Source of the DNA: Candidatus Latescibacterota bacterium
GTDB lineage: Bacteria > JAAXHH01
Reading direction: 5' to 3'
Length of the DNA stretch: 64,000 bases
Assembly: GCA_022823465.1 (NCBI GenBank)
Contig: JAJEHX010000018.1
Location: 42,161-106,160 of the forward strand
Position 1 is the stretch's first letter. The number at the start of each line of letters is the position of its first letter. Below, in pieces: positions 24,768 through 33,474 of this stretch. Below the pieces are notes generated by a model. That model was not told where the DNA came from. It ran no database searches and worked only from the letters and a program-made list of their open reading frames with translations. The translations under genes and the position numbers were made by a program.

Positions 24768-25871
24768 TTGGACACAACCACCCTCGATACGCCCGTCCTG
24801 ACACAAGACGAAAAGCGGCTGATCCGGGACATTACCGAATCGCTGAAGGAAAGCAGGAATCCCCACGCCGCGCACCTCGACCAGGCGATCTGTGAATCGA
24901 TCGCGCGGTTGAGCGACCTGGCCAAGGTCATGAACGCCTATCCTTCCCTGCTGGAAAGCCAGTCCCTCGGCCAGCAGCGGCGGGACGCCGCTTCCCTCAT
25001 CGAAGCGCTGTCCAACGCCACGCTCTTCACCGTCGACATGCTGCTGCCCATGCGGGCCGCGGTCGGGCAGGTGTACGTCATGGCCCGGCTCAACCTCTTC
25101 CGTCTCCTGCACCAGGTCGCCCAGGAGGCGCTGGGCGGCCGGGACGACTTCACGGCCGTGGAAGACGCCATCGGCGGCCGGATCAGCCAGAGCATCCACA
25201 ACAAGGTGATCGAATCGCTGCTGATCGCCGTCGTCTGCGACGACAGCCTCGGACGCGCCGTCCGGACGAAGGCGGCCACCGCGCTGACCCACCTCTGGGA
25301 AGACCGGTTTTCCCGGCGTATCGAAGCCTTCCTGCCCGTCCTCGAGACCACCTGGGAAGCCCGGCGTCAGACCACCGTGCAACTGGGCACCCTCATGGGC
25401 GTATCCGAGATATTCGCCCTGATGCGCGCCGGCGGCGACATCCGGTTCCTCGACTATTTCTCCCGGAAGACCTGTCCGCCGGAGGAACTGCAGGCCTTTC
25501 GAGAATTCCTTTTCAGCGTGTCCACCGAGGAACTCGAATCGTTGAGAGACAGGCTGCTGAAGGGACAGGGAAAAACGGAGGCGGACGTCAGGGTGGGCAC
25601 GACGCTCTCGCTGCCGCCCACCTACCTATACAACCATACGGCGACCGATTTCGTCACCCAACTCTACCTGTTCTTCGTCAAGCGCCACCTCGAAGCCCAC
25701 GCGCGGCGGATCCGAAACCTGCCCGGTCCCAAGCGCACGGCGGAAGAATACGTGATGGTCTATTTCCTGGAGCAGTCCTGCACGATGGACGGCGGACGGA
25801 CCGAAACCAGCCAGGACGGCGGCCGGACCGACGGCGACCGGACCGGCGGGGGAGAGGAAGCCGCGAAGTGA
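24768..25871 (+). CDS. Hypothetical all-helical protein
   Basis: 367 residues from a TTG start. The sequence is soluble and almost entirely helical: LTQDEKRLIRDITESLKE, ARLNLFRLLHQVAQEA, VRTKAATALTHLWEDRFSRR. No enzymatic motif is evident and I do not recognise the family. The C-terminal tail (DGGRTETSQDGGRTDGDRTG) is low-complexity and encoded by a 27-bp repeat (GGACGGCGGACGGACCGA at 25787-25804 and GGACGGCGGCCGGACCGA at 25814-25831). The gene ends in GTGA overlapping the next start, so it is translationally coupled to the TIM-barrel protein that follows. Confidence 0.55.
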   Translation: MDTTTLDTPVLTQDEKRLIRDITESLKESRNPHAAHLDQAICESIARLSDLAKVMNAYPSLLESQSLGQQRRDAASLIEALSNATLFTVDMLLPMRAAVGQVYVMARLNLFRLLHQVAQEALGGRDDFTAVEDAIGGRISQSIHNKVIESLLIAVVCDDSLGRAVRTKAATALTHLWEDRFSRRIEAFLPVLETTWEARRQTTVQLGTLMGVSEIFALMRAGGDIRFLDYFSRKTCPPEELQAFREFLFSVSTEELESLRDRLLKGQGKTEADVRVGTTLSLPPTYLYNHTATDFVTQLYLFFVKRHLEAHARRIRNLPGPKRTAEEYVMVYFLEQSCTMDGGRTETSQDGGRTDGDRTGGGEEAAK

Positions 25872-26704
25872 TCAAACTCGGGTGCATGTCCCTCAGCTAC
25901 GGCCACGCCATTCAGGAAGGGCGCATGGATCTCTTCGAGTTCATCGATCGCGCCCGTGAACTGGAACTGGACGGGATCGACATCCATACCAGGGCGCTGG
26001 CATCGGAGGACTACGCGTATCTGGGGGACGTGCGCATGCGATGCCTGCAACGGGGGCTGGCCATTTCCTATCTGGGCATCAGCAACAACTTCGGAAAGCC
26101 GGCTGGGGAGATCTCCGCGGAAATCGAGATGGTAAAGCACTGGATCGACGTGGCCGCGCGGATGCACGTGCCCATGGTGCGCATCTTCGCCGCGTGGGAC
26201 CGGGACGATACGCCCGCCTACGTTACCTGGTCCCGCATGATCTACGCGATTTCGGAGGTGGTCGCCCACGGGGCGGCCCGGGGCGTCGCCGTGGGCCTGC
26301 ACAACCACAACCACGGTTGCGTGACCCGCACGGGCGACGACGTCGTCCGGATACTGAACCAGGTGGACCACCCCTCCTTTACCCACATACTGGACACGGG
26401 GCAGTACGCCGGATCTCCGGGCGCATCGGGCAGAAGGGGCAACCCCGACCCCGCCTACGATTTCTATGGCAGCATGGAAAAGAGCGCGCCCCACGCCGTG
26501 CACGTCCGGGCGAAATTCTACCGCGTCCAGTCCGGCGAGGAAGTCTGGCTGGACTACCCCCGCATACTCGGGATCCTGAAGCAAGTCGGGTTCAATGGCT
26601 GGATGTCGGTCGTCTACGAAGGTCAGGACGTCGAAGCCGAGGAGACCGCGGTGCCCAAGGCCGTCGCCTACTTGCGGCGCCTGCTGGCTGAACACGGCAT
26701 GTGA
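25868..26704 (+). CDS. Sugar phosphate isomerase/epimerase-like TIM barrel
   Basis: 278 residues from a GTG start that overlaps the preceding stop. LGCMSLSYGHAIQEGRMDLF, ELDGIDIHTRAL, MHVPMVRIFAAW, VAVGLHNHNHGCV, SFTHILDTGQYAG and MSVVYEGQD (Glu ligand) follow the xylose-isomerase-like barrel order, with the metal site probably formed by Glu/His/Asp/Glu positions; the usual ENH is HNHNH here. Such enzymes isomerise or epimerise sugars and inosose-type compounds. Function could connect to rhamnose or other sugar metabolism of the locus. Confidence 0.8.
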   Translation: MIKLGCMSLSYGHAIQEGRMDLFEFIDRARELELDGIDIHTRALASEDYAYLGDVRMRCLQRGLAISYLGISNNFGKPAGEISAEIEMVKHWIDVAARMHVPMVRIFAAWDRDDTPAYVTWSRMIYAISEVVAHGAARGVAVGLHNHNHGCVTRTGDDVVRILNQVDHPSFTHILDTGQYAGSPGASGRRGNPDPAYDFYGSMEKSAPHAVHVRAKFYRVQSGEEVWLDYPRILGILKQVGFNGWMSVVYEGQDVEAEETAVPKAVAYLRRLLAEHGM

Positions 26705-27438
26705 GGCGCCGCCAGGAGCCTGGCGACGTGGCGGCAGGAATCGGGATTCAGTTCCACCGTGACGCAGCGCCGTTCCAGCGACCGCGCGGCCAGCGCGATG
26801 GCGCCCTGGCCGGCAAAGGGATCCAGGACCGTTTCGCCCGCGTATGACCAGAGGCGGATCAGACGATTGTAGGGGTGTTCCAGCTCGTCGCCGGGCGTCC
26901 ACAGGGCCTGGCGGCCCGCCCGCCATACTTCCTCGGGCACGCGGCTTCTTTCCATGACATCAGGCTCCGGCAACTCGAATTCGCCGGGCTTCCGGTAGAC
27001 CAGGATGGTCTCGGCGTGCACTTTGGGTCGGCATCCCAGCGGCATCCGGTCCTGCGCCTCTTCCTTCCTCGTTTTCTTCCCCGGTTCGAACCAGTACCAG
27101 GTGGCCTCATATTTAAATCCGGCCTCCTGGAGGCCGCGGTGCGTGTCCGCCACCAGCGCGACCGGCTCCTCCCGCCAGAGCAGGTCGGAAACCCAGACGA
27201 CGATCGCCCTGCCGGGCATCAGGCAACGGAAGCAGTGCGCCCACACCCTGGAGAGGGAAGCCAGGAAGTCGGGATAAGTCTGGCCGAATCCGATCTGGTC
27301 CGGATGGCCGTAGTCGCCGCTGTCCCACCACGGCGGACAGGTCAGCACCAGGCCGGCGCACTGATCGGGAATCGGGTCCATTTCCCGCGCGTCGCCCAGC
27401 CAGAGCCGGACCTGGTCGTCATCGTGGTAAAGGCGCAT
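26668..27438 (-). CDS. Orphan DNA methyltransferase (N4/N6 class, beta-type order)
   Basis: About 256 residues from ATG 27438; a GTG at 27468 is also in frame. The catalytic motif IV is LVLTCPPWWDSGDYGHPDQI, the SPPYW variant of N4-cytosine or beta-class N6-adenine enzymes, and the SAM motif I comes later as ETVLDPFAGQGAIALAARSL, so the order is IV then I. No restriction gene adjoins it, so it may be a solitary, epigenetic-type methylase, or a remnant of a larger system. It overlaps the end of the sugar isomerase gene on the opposite strand by 37 bases. Confidence 0.82.
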   Translation of the reverse strand: MRLYHDDDQVRLWLGDAREMDPIPDQCAGLVLTCPPWWDSGDYGHPDQIGFGQTYPDFLASLSRVWAHCFRCLMPGRAIVVWVSDLLWREEPVALVADTHRGLQEAGFKYEATWYWFEPGKKTRKEEAQDRMPLGCRPKVHAETILVYRKPGEFELPEPDVMERSRVPEEVWRAGRQALWTPGDELEHPYNRLIRLWSYAGETVLDPFAGQGAIALAARSLERRCVTVELNPDSCRHVARLLAAPHMPCSASRRRK

Positions 27439-27534
27439 AAAAATTGGCGGGACCGTACGGGAGGGCACGGAATCGCAGGGTGGTCAGGGGATGCGCCGCG
27501 GGCCAGAAGTACTGCCGGCGGACGGAAAACAGTG

Positions 27535-28419
27535 CTATGCGCCTGGCCAGATTTCGGCCAGCGCGCTCGATATGATCACGGGATTCGGACCCTCCACCCG
27601 GTAGCACGCTTCCGCCGACAGGGCTTCGTCCACGAGGGCGCCCGTCATGGAACGGGGCCAGCCGAACCACCGGTAGACCGCCTGCTCGTCGACGGCGCCC
27701 GCGGAATCGACGGCGCCCACGAGCAGACTGCGCATGGCGTGCCGGCGGGTCATGGAGGCCGCTTCCCGCTCGATGTCGTCGGGCACCCACCGCTTCGTCA
27801 GTTCCCAGACACATGAAGCCGTGTCGTGGATGTTCCTTCCAGGCCGGCCGCTCCGGTCGGGAACGATCAACCACAGCTTCTCGAGCTCCAGAAACGCCCT
27901 GCGGAAAGTACGCTCGTCCATGCGGGCGGATCCGGCGAGCCGGTCGCGCAGCGCCTGCCCCGTGGCAGGGCCGTCCCGGTCGATGCAGTCGGCCAGACGG
28001 TATGCCGCCGGGGATATCCGCTTGCGCTCCCGGGCGCCCTGGAATCCTTCCCCTTCCATGGCCAGCAGGGCCGCCCAGTGCTTCCGTGCGACCAGCGTGG
28101 GCTTCCGCTTGATGAATGTGCCGAAGAGACAGGGTACGGCTTCCGGCAGGTCAGTCAGCCAGATGCTGGCGATACCCTGTCCCGAGCTTATCCGATTACC
28201 GTTGTCAGGCAGATCGGTCCTGCCGTCTATCGCCTCCTGGATGCTGGGCAGTTCCGTTCCGGAAAAAACCGAGACGAAACACCGTTCCAGGATGAACTCT
28301 CCGGCCTGTTTCCTGTTCCTGATCCGGCTGGACGAGGAGAGGCGGTGGCTTTCGGTCACGCGTCCCCGGACGTCTTCGGGCAACATGGGAAACAGCTTCG
28401 ACTTGGTGAGTATGGACAT
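27535..28419 (-). CDS. Hypothetical winged-helix-like protein
   Basis: 294 residues. The N-terminal part (RGRVTESHRLSSSSRIRN, then TLVARKHWAALLAMEGEGFQ) is basic, and the middle segment (GPATGQALRDRLAGSARMDE, RTFRRAFLELEKLWLIVPD) looks like one or two winged-helix units, as in DNA-glycosylase- or AlkZ-related proteins; this is a resemblance, not a firm match. No signal peptide. It lies between ppgK and the orphan DNA methyltransferase on the same strand. Confidence 0.5.
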   Translation of the reverse strand: MSILTKSKLFPMLPEDVRGRVTESHRLSSSSRIRNRKQAGEFILERCFVSVFSGTELPSIQEAIDGRTDLPDNGNRISSGQGIASIWLTDLPEAVPCLFGTFIKRKPTLVARKHWAALLAMEGEGFQGARERKRISPAAYRLADCIDRDGPATGQALRDRLAGSARMDERTFRRAFLELEKLWLIVPDRSGRPGRNIHDTASCVWELTKRWVPDDIEREAASMTRRHAMRSLLVGAVDSAGAVDEQAVYRWFGWPRSMTGALVDEALSAEACYRVEGPNPVIISSALAEIWPGA

Positions 28420-28445
28420 GAACGATGCCTTCGTCGAACCCGCGG

Positions 28446-28519
28446 GTTATCCACCAGTCTGCGCGGCCAGGGCCGCCGGTATGCCAGGTTATCCGCCGGC
28501 CTGCGCGGCCAGGGCCGCC
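28446..28519 (-). repeat. Echo of the ppgK 3' end
   Basis: A 32-bp plus-strand block starting GTTATCCGCCGGCCTGC (28488-28519, containing the ppgK stop) is repeated at 28446-28477 with about 29 matches, period 42. It encodes the AALAAQAGG tail in the first copy and is noncoding in the second. Confidence 0.85.
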
Positions 28520-29226
28520 CCGATGATCCCGGCCTGGTTTCTCAGCCGGGCTGGTACGACCTCGGTATCCACGGTGAAGCACGGGGAGAACTTCTCGTAC
28601 TTGTTGCTGGCGCCGCCGCCCACGATGATCAGGTCCGGGCGGATCAACTCGTCCAGCTTGCAGAGGTACTCGTTCACGCGTTCGCCCCATTCCGACCAGC
28701 TCAATCCCTTTGCCTTGCGCACGCTTTCCGCCGCGTACTTCTCCGCCACGCGTCCTTTCATCTCGATGTGGCCGAATTCCGTGCTGGGCACGAGCGCACC
28801 GTCGACGAACAGGGAGGTGCCGATGCCGGTTCCCAGGGTCGCGATGACCACCACCCCGTCCCGGTCCCTGCCCGCGCCGTAGCGCATTTCCGCGATCCCG
28901 GCGGCGTCCGCGTCGTTCACGAAAACGACCGGCCGGCCTGTCGCCTTCGCCATGCGTTCGGCGGCGTTGACGCCGATCCAGGACGGATCTATGTTCGCCG
29001 CGGTCCGCACCGTACCTTTTTTAATCACCGCGGGAAAACCGAAGCCCACGGGGCCCGGCGGGTCGAAGTGCCGGACGATTTCCGCCGCGGTCTCGATGAC
29101 TTTCTTCGGGGTGGCCGGCTTCGGGGTGGCGATCCTGAACCGTTCCGTCTCGAGTTTTCCGGTTTCCAGGCAGACCGGCGCGCCTTTAATGCCCGTTCCG
29201 CCGATATCGATACCCAGAAGACTCAC
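28489..29226 (-). CDS. ppgK: ROK-family polyphosphate glucokinase
   Basis: 245 residues from a GTG that overlaps the preceding stop as GTGA. The N-terminus [17 protein letters not shown] is the ROK/hexokinase phosphate-binding loop of the polyphosphate glucokinase subgroup. Later motifs include [39 protein letters not shown] and [15 protein letters not shown]. It phosphorylates glucose using polyphosphate (and often ATP). Size matches the family. It is coupled to the upstream cold-shock/VOC fusion gene. Confidence 0.88.
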   Translation of the reverse strand: MSLLGIDIGGTGIKGAPVCLETGKLETERFRIATPKPATPKKVIETAAEIVRHFDPPGPVGFGFPAVIKKGTVRTAANIDPSWIGVNAAERMAKATGRPVVFVNDADAAGIAEMRYGAGRDRDGVVVIATLGTGIGTSLFVDGALVPSTEFGHIEMKGRVAEKYAAESVRKAKGLSWSEWGERVNEYLCKLDELIRPDLIIVGGGASNKYEKFSPCFTVDTEVVPARLRNQAGIIGAALAAQAGG

Positions 29227-29855
29227 GCGGGTTCCCCTTCCATGGGTTCTTCTTCGGCGTGGACGACCTCCTGGTGGCGGGGAGAGGAGATCCGCCAGTA
29301 GTAACCGTCCGGGTCCAGCATGCGAAAATCCGTGGCGCCCCAGGGCTGTTCTTTCAACGGTTCGTGTATGGCCACGCCGGCCTGTTGCATCCGCGCATGG
29401 AACTGTTCGATATCCGAGGTTTCCAGGACCAGTTCGACGCCCACGCCCCGCACGAGCGACTCGGCGGGCTGTTCCCCGGGATCGGGATACCAGAGCAGTT
29501 CGTCTGTCTTCAGTCCCAGGACAAGGGCGTTCCGTTGGAGCAGGATGTAGCCGGGATCGTTTGAGCGTTCCTTGAAATCGAAGGTCTCCGTGTAGAACGC
29601 GGCGGACACCTTGAGGTCCTTCACGGCCAGGTTTACCTGGAGTCTCGCGGATTGATTCTCGACCCGCACCTGATCGGCCCGGGGACCGCGGGAAGTGAAC
29701 TGGACGGTATAGTTCACCCGGTCGCCGACCTGCAGCAACGAAAACTGCGCATCCTTGATGTTGGATCGATGGAAGAACAGGTCCTCGTTTTCCGGTGTGT
29801 TGATGAACCCGTATCCCCTGGTCTGGTTCAACCTGGAAATCGTACCCTGAGGCAT
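29223..29855 (-). CDS. Fusion of a cold-shock domain with a VOC (glyoxalase/bleomycin-resistance) domain
   Basis: 210 residues from ATG 29855. Residues 1-66 are a cold-shock domain: [20 protein letters not shown], then [12 protein letters not shown] and a VGDRVNYTV strand, the classic RNP1/RNP2 arrangement for single-stranded nucleic acid. Residues about 75-195 are a VOC domain starting [20 protein letters not shown], with [20 protein letters not shown] and [14 protein letters not shown] closing the fold. Both domains keep their full core. The combination is unusual. The stop overlaps the start of ppgK, so both proteins are made together. An upstream extension to 30083 is open but has no family similarity. 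Confidence 0.85.
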   Translation of the reverse strand: MPQGTISRLNQTRGYGFINTPENEDLFFHRSNIKDAQFSLLQVGDRVNYTVQFTSRGPRADQVRVENQSARLQVNLAVKDLKVSAAFYTETFDFKERSNDPGYILLQRNALVLGLKTDELLWYPDPGEQPAESLVRGVGVELVLETSDIEQFHARMQQAGVAIHEPLKEQPWGATDFRMLDPDGYYWRISSPRHQEVVHAEEEPMEGEPA

Positions 29856-30148
29856 GGCCTGTCCGTCCTGGTCCCCGCGGAACCGTTGAGATAAAGACCC
29901 GGCGTATCGTATCGAGGAGGCGGAATCGGGGAGACCATTCCACCCGCGGAAGGCATGGCGAAGGAGATGAACGCCCGCGCTTCGCCGGCCTTTAAAACCG
30001 TGTCGGCCAACCCCGATTCCGGGGCCGGCGACAAAGCTCCATGTTAGGATCGCCGCCGGGGCAAAGTCAAGATTTTTCTTCATGCATAGCCGGGTACATA
30101 GAGGTTGACAACCGCCGGGGGTTCGCCTAGACTATCCGGAGTAATCGA
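29856..30148. other. Divergent intergenic region between csd-voc and the lipoprotein gene
   Basis: No gene is supported. It contains a candidate rightward promoter (30105-30133). The leader of the cold-shock fusion gene is GC-rich and no cold-box-like sequence was recognised. Confidence 0.5.
30105..30133 (+). promoter_or_regulatory. Candidate sigma70 promoter for the CcmI-like lipoprotein gene
   Basis: TTGACA (30105-30110), exactly 17 bases, TAGACT (30128-30133). Transcription would begin near 30140, so the first ATG (30149) would be nearly leaderless and the ATG at 30206 might be used instead. Confidence 0.5.
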
Positions 30149-30739
30149 ATGCGGAAAACGCCCTTGAAATCAGGGCCAAACCGGCAACCGAAACCCTTTT
30201 GGGCCATGCGCGCATACAAACTCAAATCAATACTGCTGGGCGTGCTGATCTGGTGCGGATGCGATCAGAATCTGCGGCCTTTGCCCGAAGACGGCGGACG
30301 GACGTCAGGCAGGACCATCGTGGATCGTCAACTGTCCGAAGGCAGCGGACGGGTAGCCGGGCGGAACTTTGAAGAAGACCAACCCGCCGCCGTCCCGGTG
30401 AATGGGGCGGGCATTTCGGGAACCATCGACATTACGCCGGCACTCTTCGCGCGTCTCAGAGGCTCCGAAACCCTGTACGTCATGGCGAGACGGGGCGAGG
30501 GCGGCCCGCCCGTGGCCGTCAAGCGATTCAAAGGCCTGCGGTTTCCCATGGCCTACACGCTGAGCGGGGCGGACCAGGCCGTCCAGGGACCGCCTTTCGC
30601 CGGTGAAGTCACCATCGTCGCGCGCATCGACCTGGACGGGAACGCCGGCGTCCCCCAGGGTGGGGACATGGAAGGGATCATCCCCGGAGTGGTCGTCGGA
30701 GATTCCGGGGCGGACGTGGTCATCGACACGCTGTACTAG
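30149..30739 (+). CDS. Probable lipoprotein with a CcmI/CycH C-terminal-like domain
   Basis: 196 residues. The N-terminus is basic then hydrophobic, LKSILLGVLIWCGCDQN, an imperfect lipobox. Residues about 80-190 (ISGTIDITPALFARLRGSET, LYVMARRGEGGPPVAVKRF, GEVTIVARIDLDGNAGV, then QGGDMEGIIPG) match the periplasmic C-terminal domain of the cytochrome c maturation protein CcmI/CycH, here without its TPR or membrane part. In CcmI this domain helps handle apocytochrome c. No ccm genes are in the window apart from a CcsA/HemX-like one at 53396, so the role is unclear. The first ATG has GGAG seven bases upstream. Confidence 0.65.
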   Translation: MRKTPLKSGPNRQPKPFWAMRAYKLKSILLGVLIWCGCDQNLRPLPEDGGRTSGRTIVDRQLSEGSGRVAGRNFEEDQPAAVPVNGAGISGTIDITPALFARLRGSETLYVMARRGEGGPPVAVKRFKGLRFPMAYTLSGADQAVQGPPFAGEVTIVARIDLDGNAGVPQGGDMEGIIPGVVVGDSGADVVIDTLY

Positions 30740-30744
30740 CCGAT

Positions 30745-32103
30745 ATGAATACCGAACTGCTCACAGCGCCCGAATCCCTGCGGCGGCTCGTCCTCGACCT
30801 GCGCCAGATGGAGACCTTCATCGAGGACCCTCTCGTCATTCGGAAAGCGGACGGGGTCTGGTACGAGGACGTAAACGGCCGGCGGATCCTGGACGGCATT
30901 TCGGGCATCTTCACCGTGAACGCGGGGCACAACAACCGGCGGATCATCGAGGCAATCAAGGCGCAACTGGACACCATGGCCTTCGCTCCGCCGCTCCACG
31001 CCACCAGTCCCCCGGCCATCGAGCTGGTCCGTCGGCTGTCGGAAGTGACGCCGGAGGACCTGAACACGATCAAGCTGCTGTCCGGGGGCTCGGAGGCCAC
31101 CGAGTCGGCCATGAAACTGGCGCGGCAGTTCCACCGGCAGACCGGCAACCCCGGCAAGTTCAAGGTGATCTCCCGGTTTCACGGGTACCACGGCGCGACC
31201 ATGGGCGCCCTGTCGGCCACGGGCACCCGGCGGCGCAAGACCATGTTCGAACCCACGCTGCACGGTTTCCTGCACGTCCATCCGCCGACCTGCTATCGGT
31301 GTCCCTATGAAAAGACCTTCCCGGACTGCGACGTCTTCTGCGCGCGGACGGTGGAAGACCTGATCGAACTGGAAGGCGCCGAGACCATCGCCGCCCTCAT
31401 CCTAGAACCCGTGGGCAATACCGGGGGCGTCATCATGCCGCCGCCGGGCTACCTGACCGAGCTCCGCGACATCTGTACACGGCACGACATCCTCCTGATC
31501 TACGACGAGATCATCACCGGTTTCGGCCGCACGGGGAACATGTTCGCGGCCCAGACCTTCGAGGCGGCGCCCGACATCCTGTGCATGGGCAAGGGCATGT
31601 CGAGCGGATATGTGCCCCTGGCGGGGATCGCCTTCCGGGATTCCATCGCCTCCGCCTTCCTCGGCAGAGAGGAGGACGAGGTCGAGTTTTCCCACGGCCA
31701 CACTTATGGCGGCAACCCGCTCGCCGCGGCGGCCGGCCTGGCGAACCTGGCGGAGATCGAGGAACGGGGCCTGTGCGCGCGTTCGCGGGAGAGGGGCGCC
31801 TATCTCCGTCAGCGCCTGGAGGATCTCCGGGAATTCGGGATCGTGGGCGATATCCGGGGCTGCGGCCTGCTGGCCGGTGTCGAATTCGTGGAGGACCCGG
31901 ATACCCGCGCGCCCTTCGATCCATCGCTGAAGTTCGGTGTGGAAGTCGGGAAGACCGCGCTGAAAAAGGGGCTGCTGACGCGCTTCGATCCCAACTGGAT
32001 CGCCCTGGCGCCGCCGCTCGTCATCACCCGGGAAGAGACGGATCGCATGCTGGACATGCTTTTCGAGTGCATCCGGGAAAGTTTGAAGAAGATTCGGGCT
32101 TAG
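30745..32103 (+). CDS. Class III (PLP-dependent) aminotransferase
   Basis: 452 residues. VWYEDVNGRRILDGISGIFT, LLSGGSEATESAMKLARQFH, VISRFHGYHGATMGALSATG, LILEPVGNTGGV, ILLIYDEIITGFGRTGNMFA and DILCMGKGMSSGYVPLAGIA, with the PLP lysine in MGKGM, are all class III motifs (ornithine, GABA or beta-alanine type). It transfers an omega or alpha amino group to a keto acid. A cysteine cluster CYRCPYEKTFPDCDVFCA in the middle is shared by a subgroup of the family. The 3' neighbour is a second, different aminotransferase. Confidence 0.92.
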   Translation: MNTELLTAPESLRRLVLDLRQMETFIEDPLVIRKADGVWYEDVNGRRILDGISGIFTVNAGHNNRRIIEAIKAQLDTMAFAPPLHATSPPAIELVRRLSEVTPEDLNTIKLLSGGSEATESAMKLARQFHRQTGNPGKFKVISRFHGYHGATMGALSATGTRRRKTMFEPTLHGFLHVHPPTCYRCPYEKTFPDCDVFCARTVEDLIELEGAETIAALILEPVGNTGGVIMPPPGYLTELRDICTRHDILLIYDEIITGFGRTGNMFAAQTFEAAPDILCMGKGMSSGYVPLAGIAFRDSIASAFLGREEDEVEFSHGHTYGGNPLAAAAGLANLAEIEERGLCARSRERGAYLRQRLEDLREFGIVGDIRGCGLLAGVEFVEDPDTRAPFDPSLKFGVEVGKTALKKGLLTRFDPNWIALAPPLVITREETDRMLDMLFECIRESLKKIRA

Positions 32104-32157
32104 ATCTTACGGGACTGCGTTACAAAGACAAGCTCTATACAAGGGAGTGCAGACATC

Positions 32158-33378
32158 GTGAAACCTGATTCCAACCTGTCGCGCCGGGGATTCATCGCGG
32201 GCTCGCTGCTGGGAGGCCTGGGCGCATTGACCGCCGATCCCCTGGTTATGGCGCAGGCGCTGCTTTCGGGCAAGAAACCGGAGGACATCCAGGGCCGCGG
32301 CATCGCGCCGGGCTACGTAAACCTGTCGTCCAATGAGAACCCGCTGGGACCGTCGCCCCGTGCGATCGAGGCGGTCGCCGCGCACATGTTCGACGTCAAC
32401 CGCTATCACTGGAGCAAGATGCCGGACCCGGTGGAAACGCTGATCAACGCCCTCGAACGGAAACACGGCCTGCCGGTGACCGAGACGAATTGGGACAACT
32501 GGGAAGAGGTTACGAAAAACCGCCGGCTGGCCCTCAGCGCGGGTTCCAGCATGATCCTCCATGCCGTGGGCATGGCGACGATCCGGGACAAGGCGGAACT
32601 GGTCCAGGCCCAGCCCGCCTACTTCGACACCGCGGACGTCTGGAGGCGGTTCAAGGAAGAAGAAGGGGCCGACATCAAGGTCAACAACGTCCGCCTGACC
32701 CGGGACCTGCGGCACAACCTGAACGCCATGTACGAGAGAATCAACGACAACACGACGATCGTCGTCGTCACGAATCCCAACAATCCGACCAGCACGGTAG
32801 TGGACCATGACGCGCTGGTGGATTTCGTACGGTCCGTGCCCGAACGCGTTACGGTGTTTATCGACGAAGCGTATATCGATTACACGTCCGATCCCGATTA
32901 CCGCGACGCGGTGTACCTGGTCCACGAGCACGATAACGTGATCGTCTCCCGGACGTTTTCAAAGGTTTATGGTCTCGCGGGGCTGCGGGTCGGATACGCC
33001 GTGCTCTCGCCCCGGATGAGGCGAAAGCTCTCGCTTTACAACCTGGGCGGTCCGCCGAGTCTGCTCGGCAGCTATGCCGCCATCGCCGCGCTGGACGACC
33101 ACGCGCACTACGAGCGAAGCCGGAAGACGGTGGAGGAAGGCAAGGCCTACCTGGGCAAGGCCTTCGACAGGCTGGACATCCCGTATACGCCCAGTGATTC
33201 CTGTTTTGTCCTGTTCCAACTCAAGGACGAATCCGAGCGCGTGTTCAACGCGCTCCAGGAGCGGAAGGTCTGGATCGGCGATGCCATGTGGTGGGGACTG
33301 AAGGGATATTTGCGGGTAACCATCGGCACCCCGGAAGAGAACGAGGCCTTCGTCAATACGCTGGAAGCGGTCCTCTAG
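32158..33378 (+). CDS. Tat-signal class I/II aminotransferase (HisC-like)
   Basis: 406 residues from a GTG start. MKPDSNLSRRGFIAGSLLGG is a twin-arginine signal (RRGF) followed by a hydrophobic stretch, so the protein is predicted to be exported folded. The rest is a fold-type I PLP enzyme of the histidinol-phosphate aminotransferase subgroup: NLSSNENPLGPSPRAIEA, NPNNPTSTVVDHDAL, VFIDEAYIDYTSDPDYR and SRTFSKVYGLAGLRVGYA with the PLP lysine. An exported PLP aminotransferase is uncommon, though Tat-tagged HisC-like proteins are known. Function in the periplasm is unknown. Confidence 0.85.
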   Translation: MKPDSNLSRRGFIAGSLLGGLGALTADPLVMAQALLSGKKPEDIQGRGIAPGYVNLSSNENPLGPSPRAIEAVAAHMFDVNRYHWSKMPDPVETLINALERKHGLPVTETNWDNWEEVTKNRRLALSAGSSMILHAVGMATIRDKAELVQAQPAYFDTADVWRRFKEEEGADIKVNNVRLTRDLRHNLNAMYERINDNTTIVVVTNPNNPTSTVVDHDALVDFVRSVPERVTVFIDEAYIDYTSDPDYRDAVYLVHEHDNVIVSRTFSKVYGLAGLRVGYAVLSPRMRRKLSLYNLGGPPSLLGSYAAIAALDDHAHYERSRKTVEEGKAYLGKAFDRLDIPYTPSDSCFVLFQLKDESERVFNALQERKVWIGDAMWWGLKGYLRVTIGTPEENEAFVNTLEAVL

Positions 33379-33474
33379 TGCATTCCGGCGGCAGTACCGC
33401 GTTGCGGGGCCGGCAGGCCGGATGACGAAGTCCTTTCCGAAACCGCAGGATCGCGAGGTCGAAGTGCGCGTCCC

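Noticed and set aside
28489..29943. A 484-codon version of the glucokinase gene
   Set aside because: The first half overlaps the cold-shock/VOC fusion in another frame; the ROK family start [11 protein letters not shown] fits the GTG at 29226.
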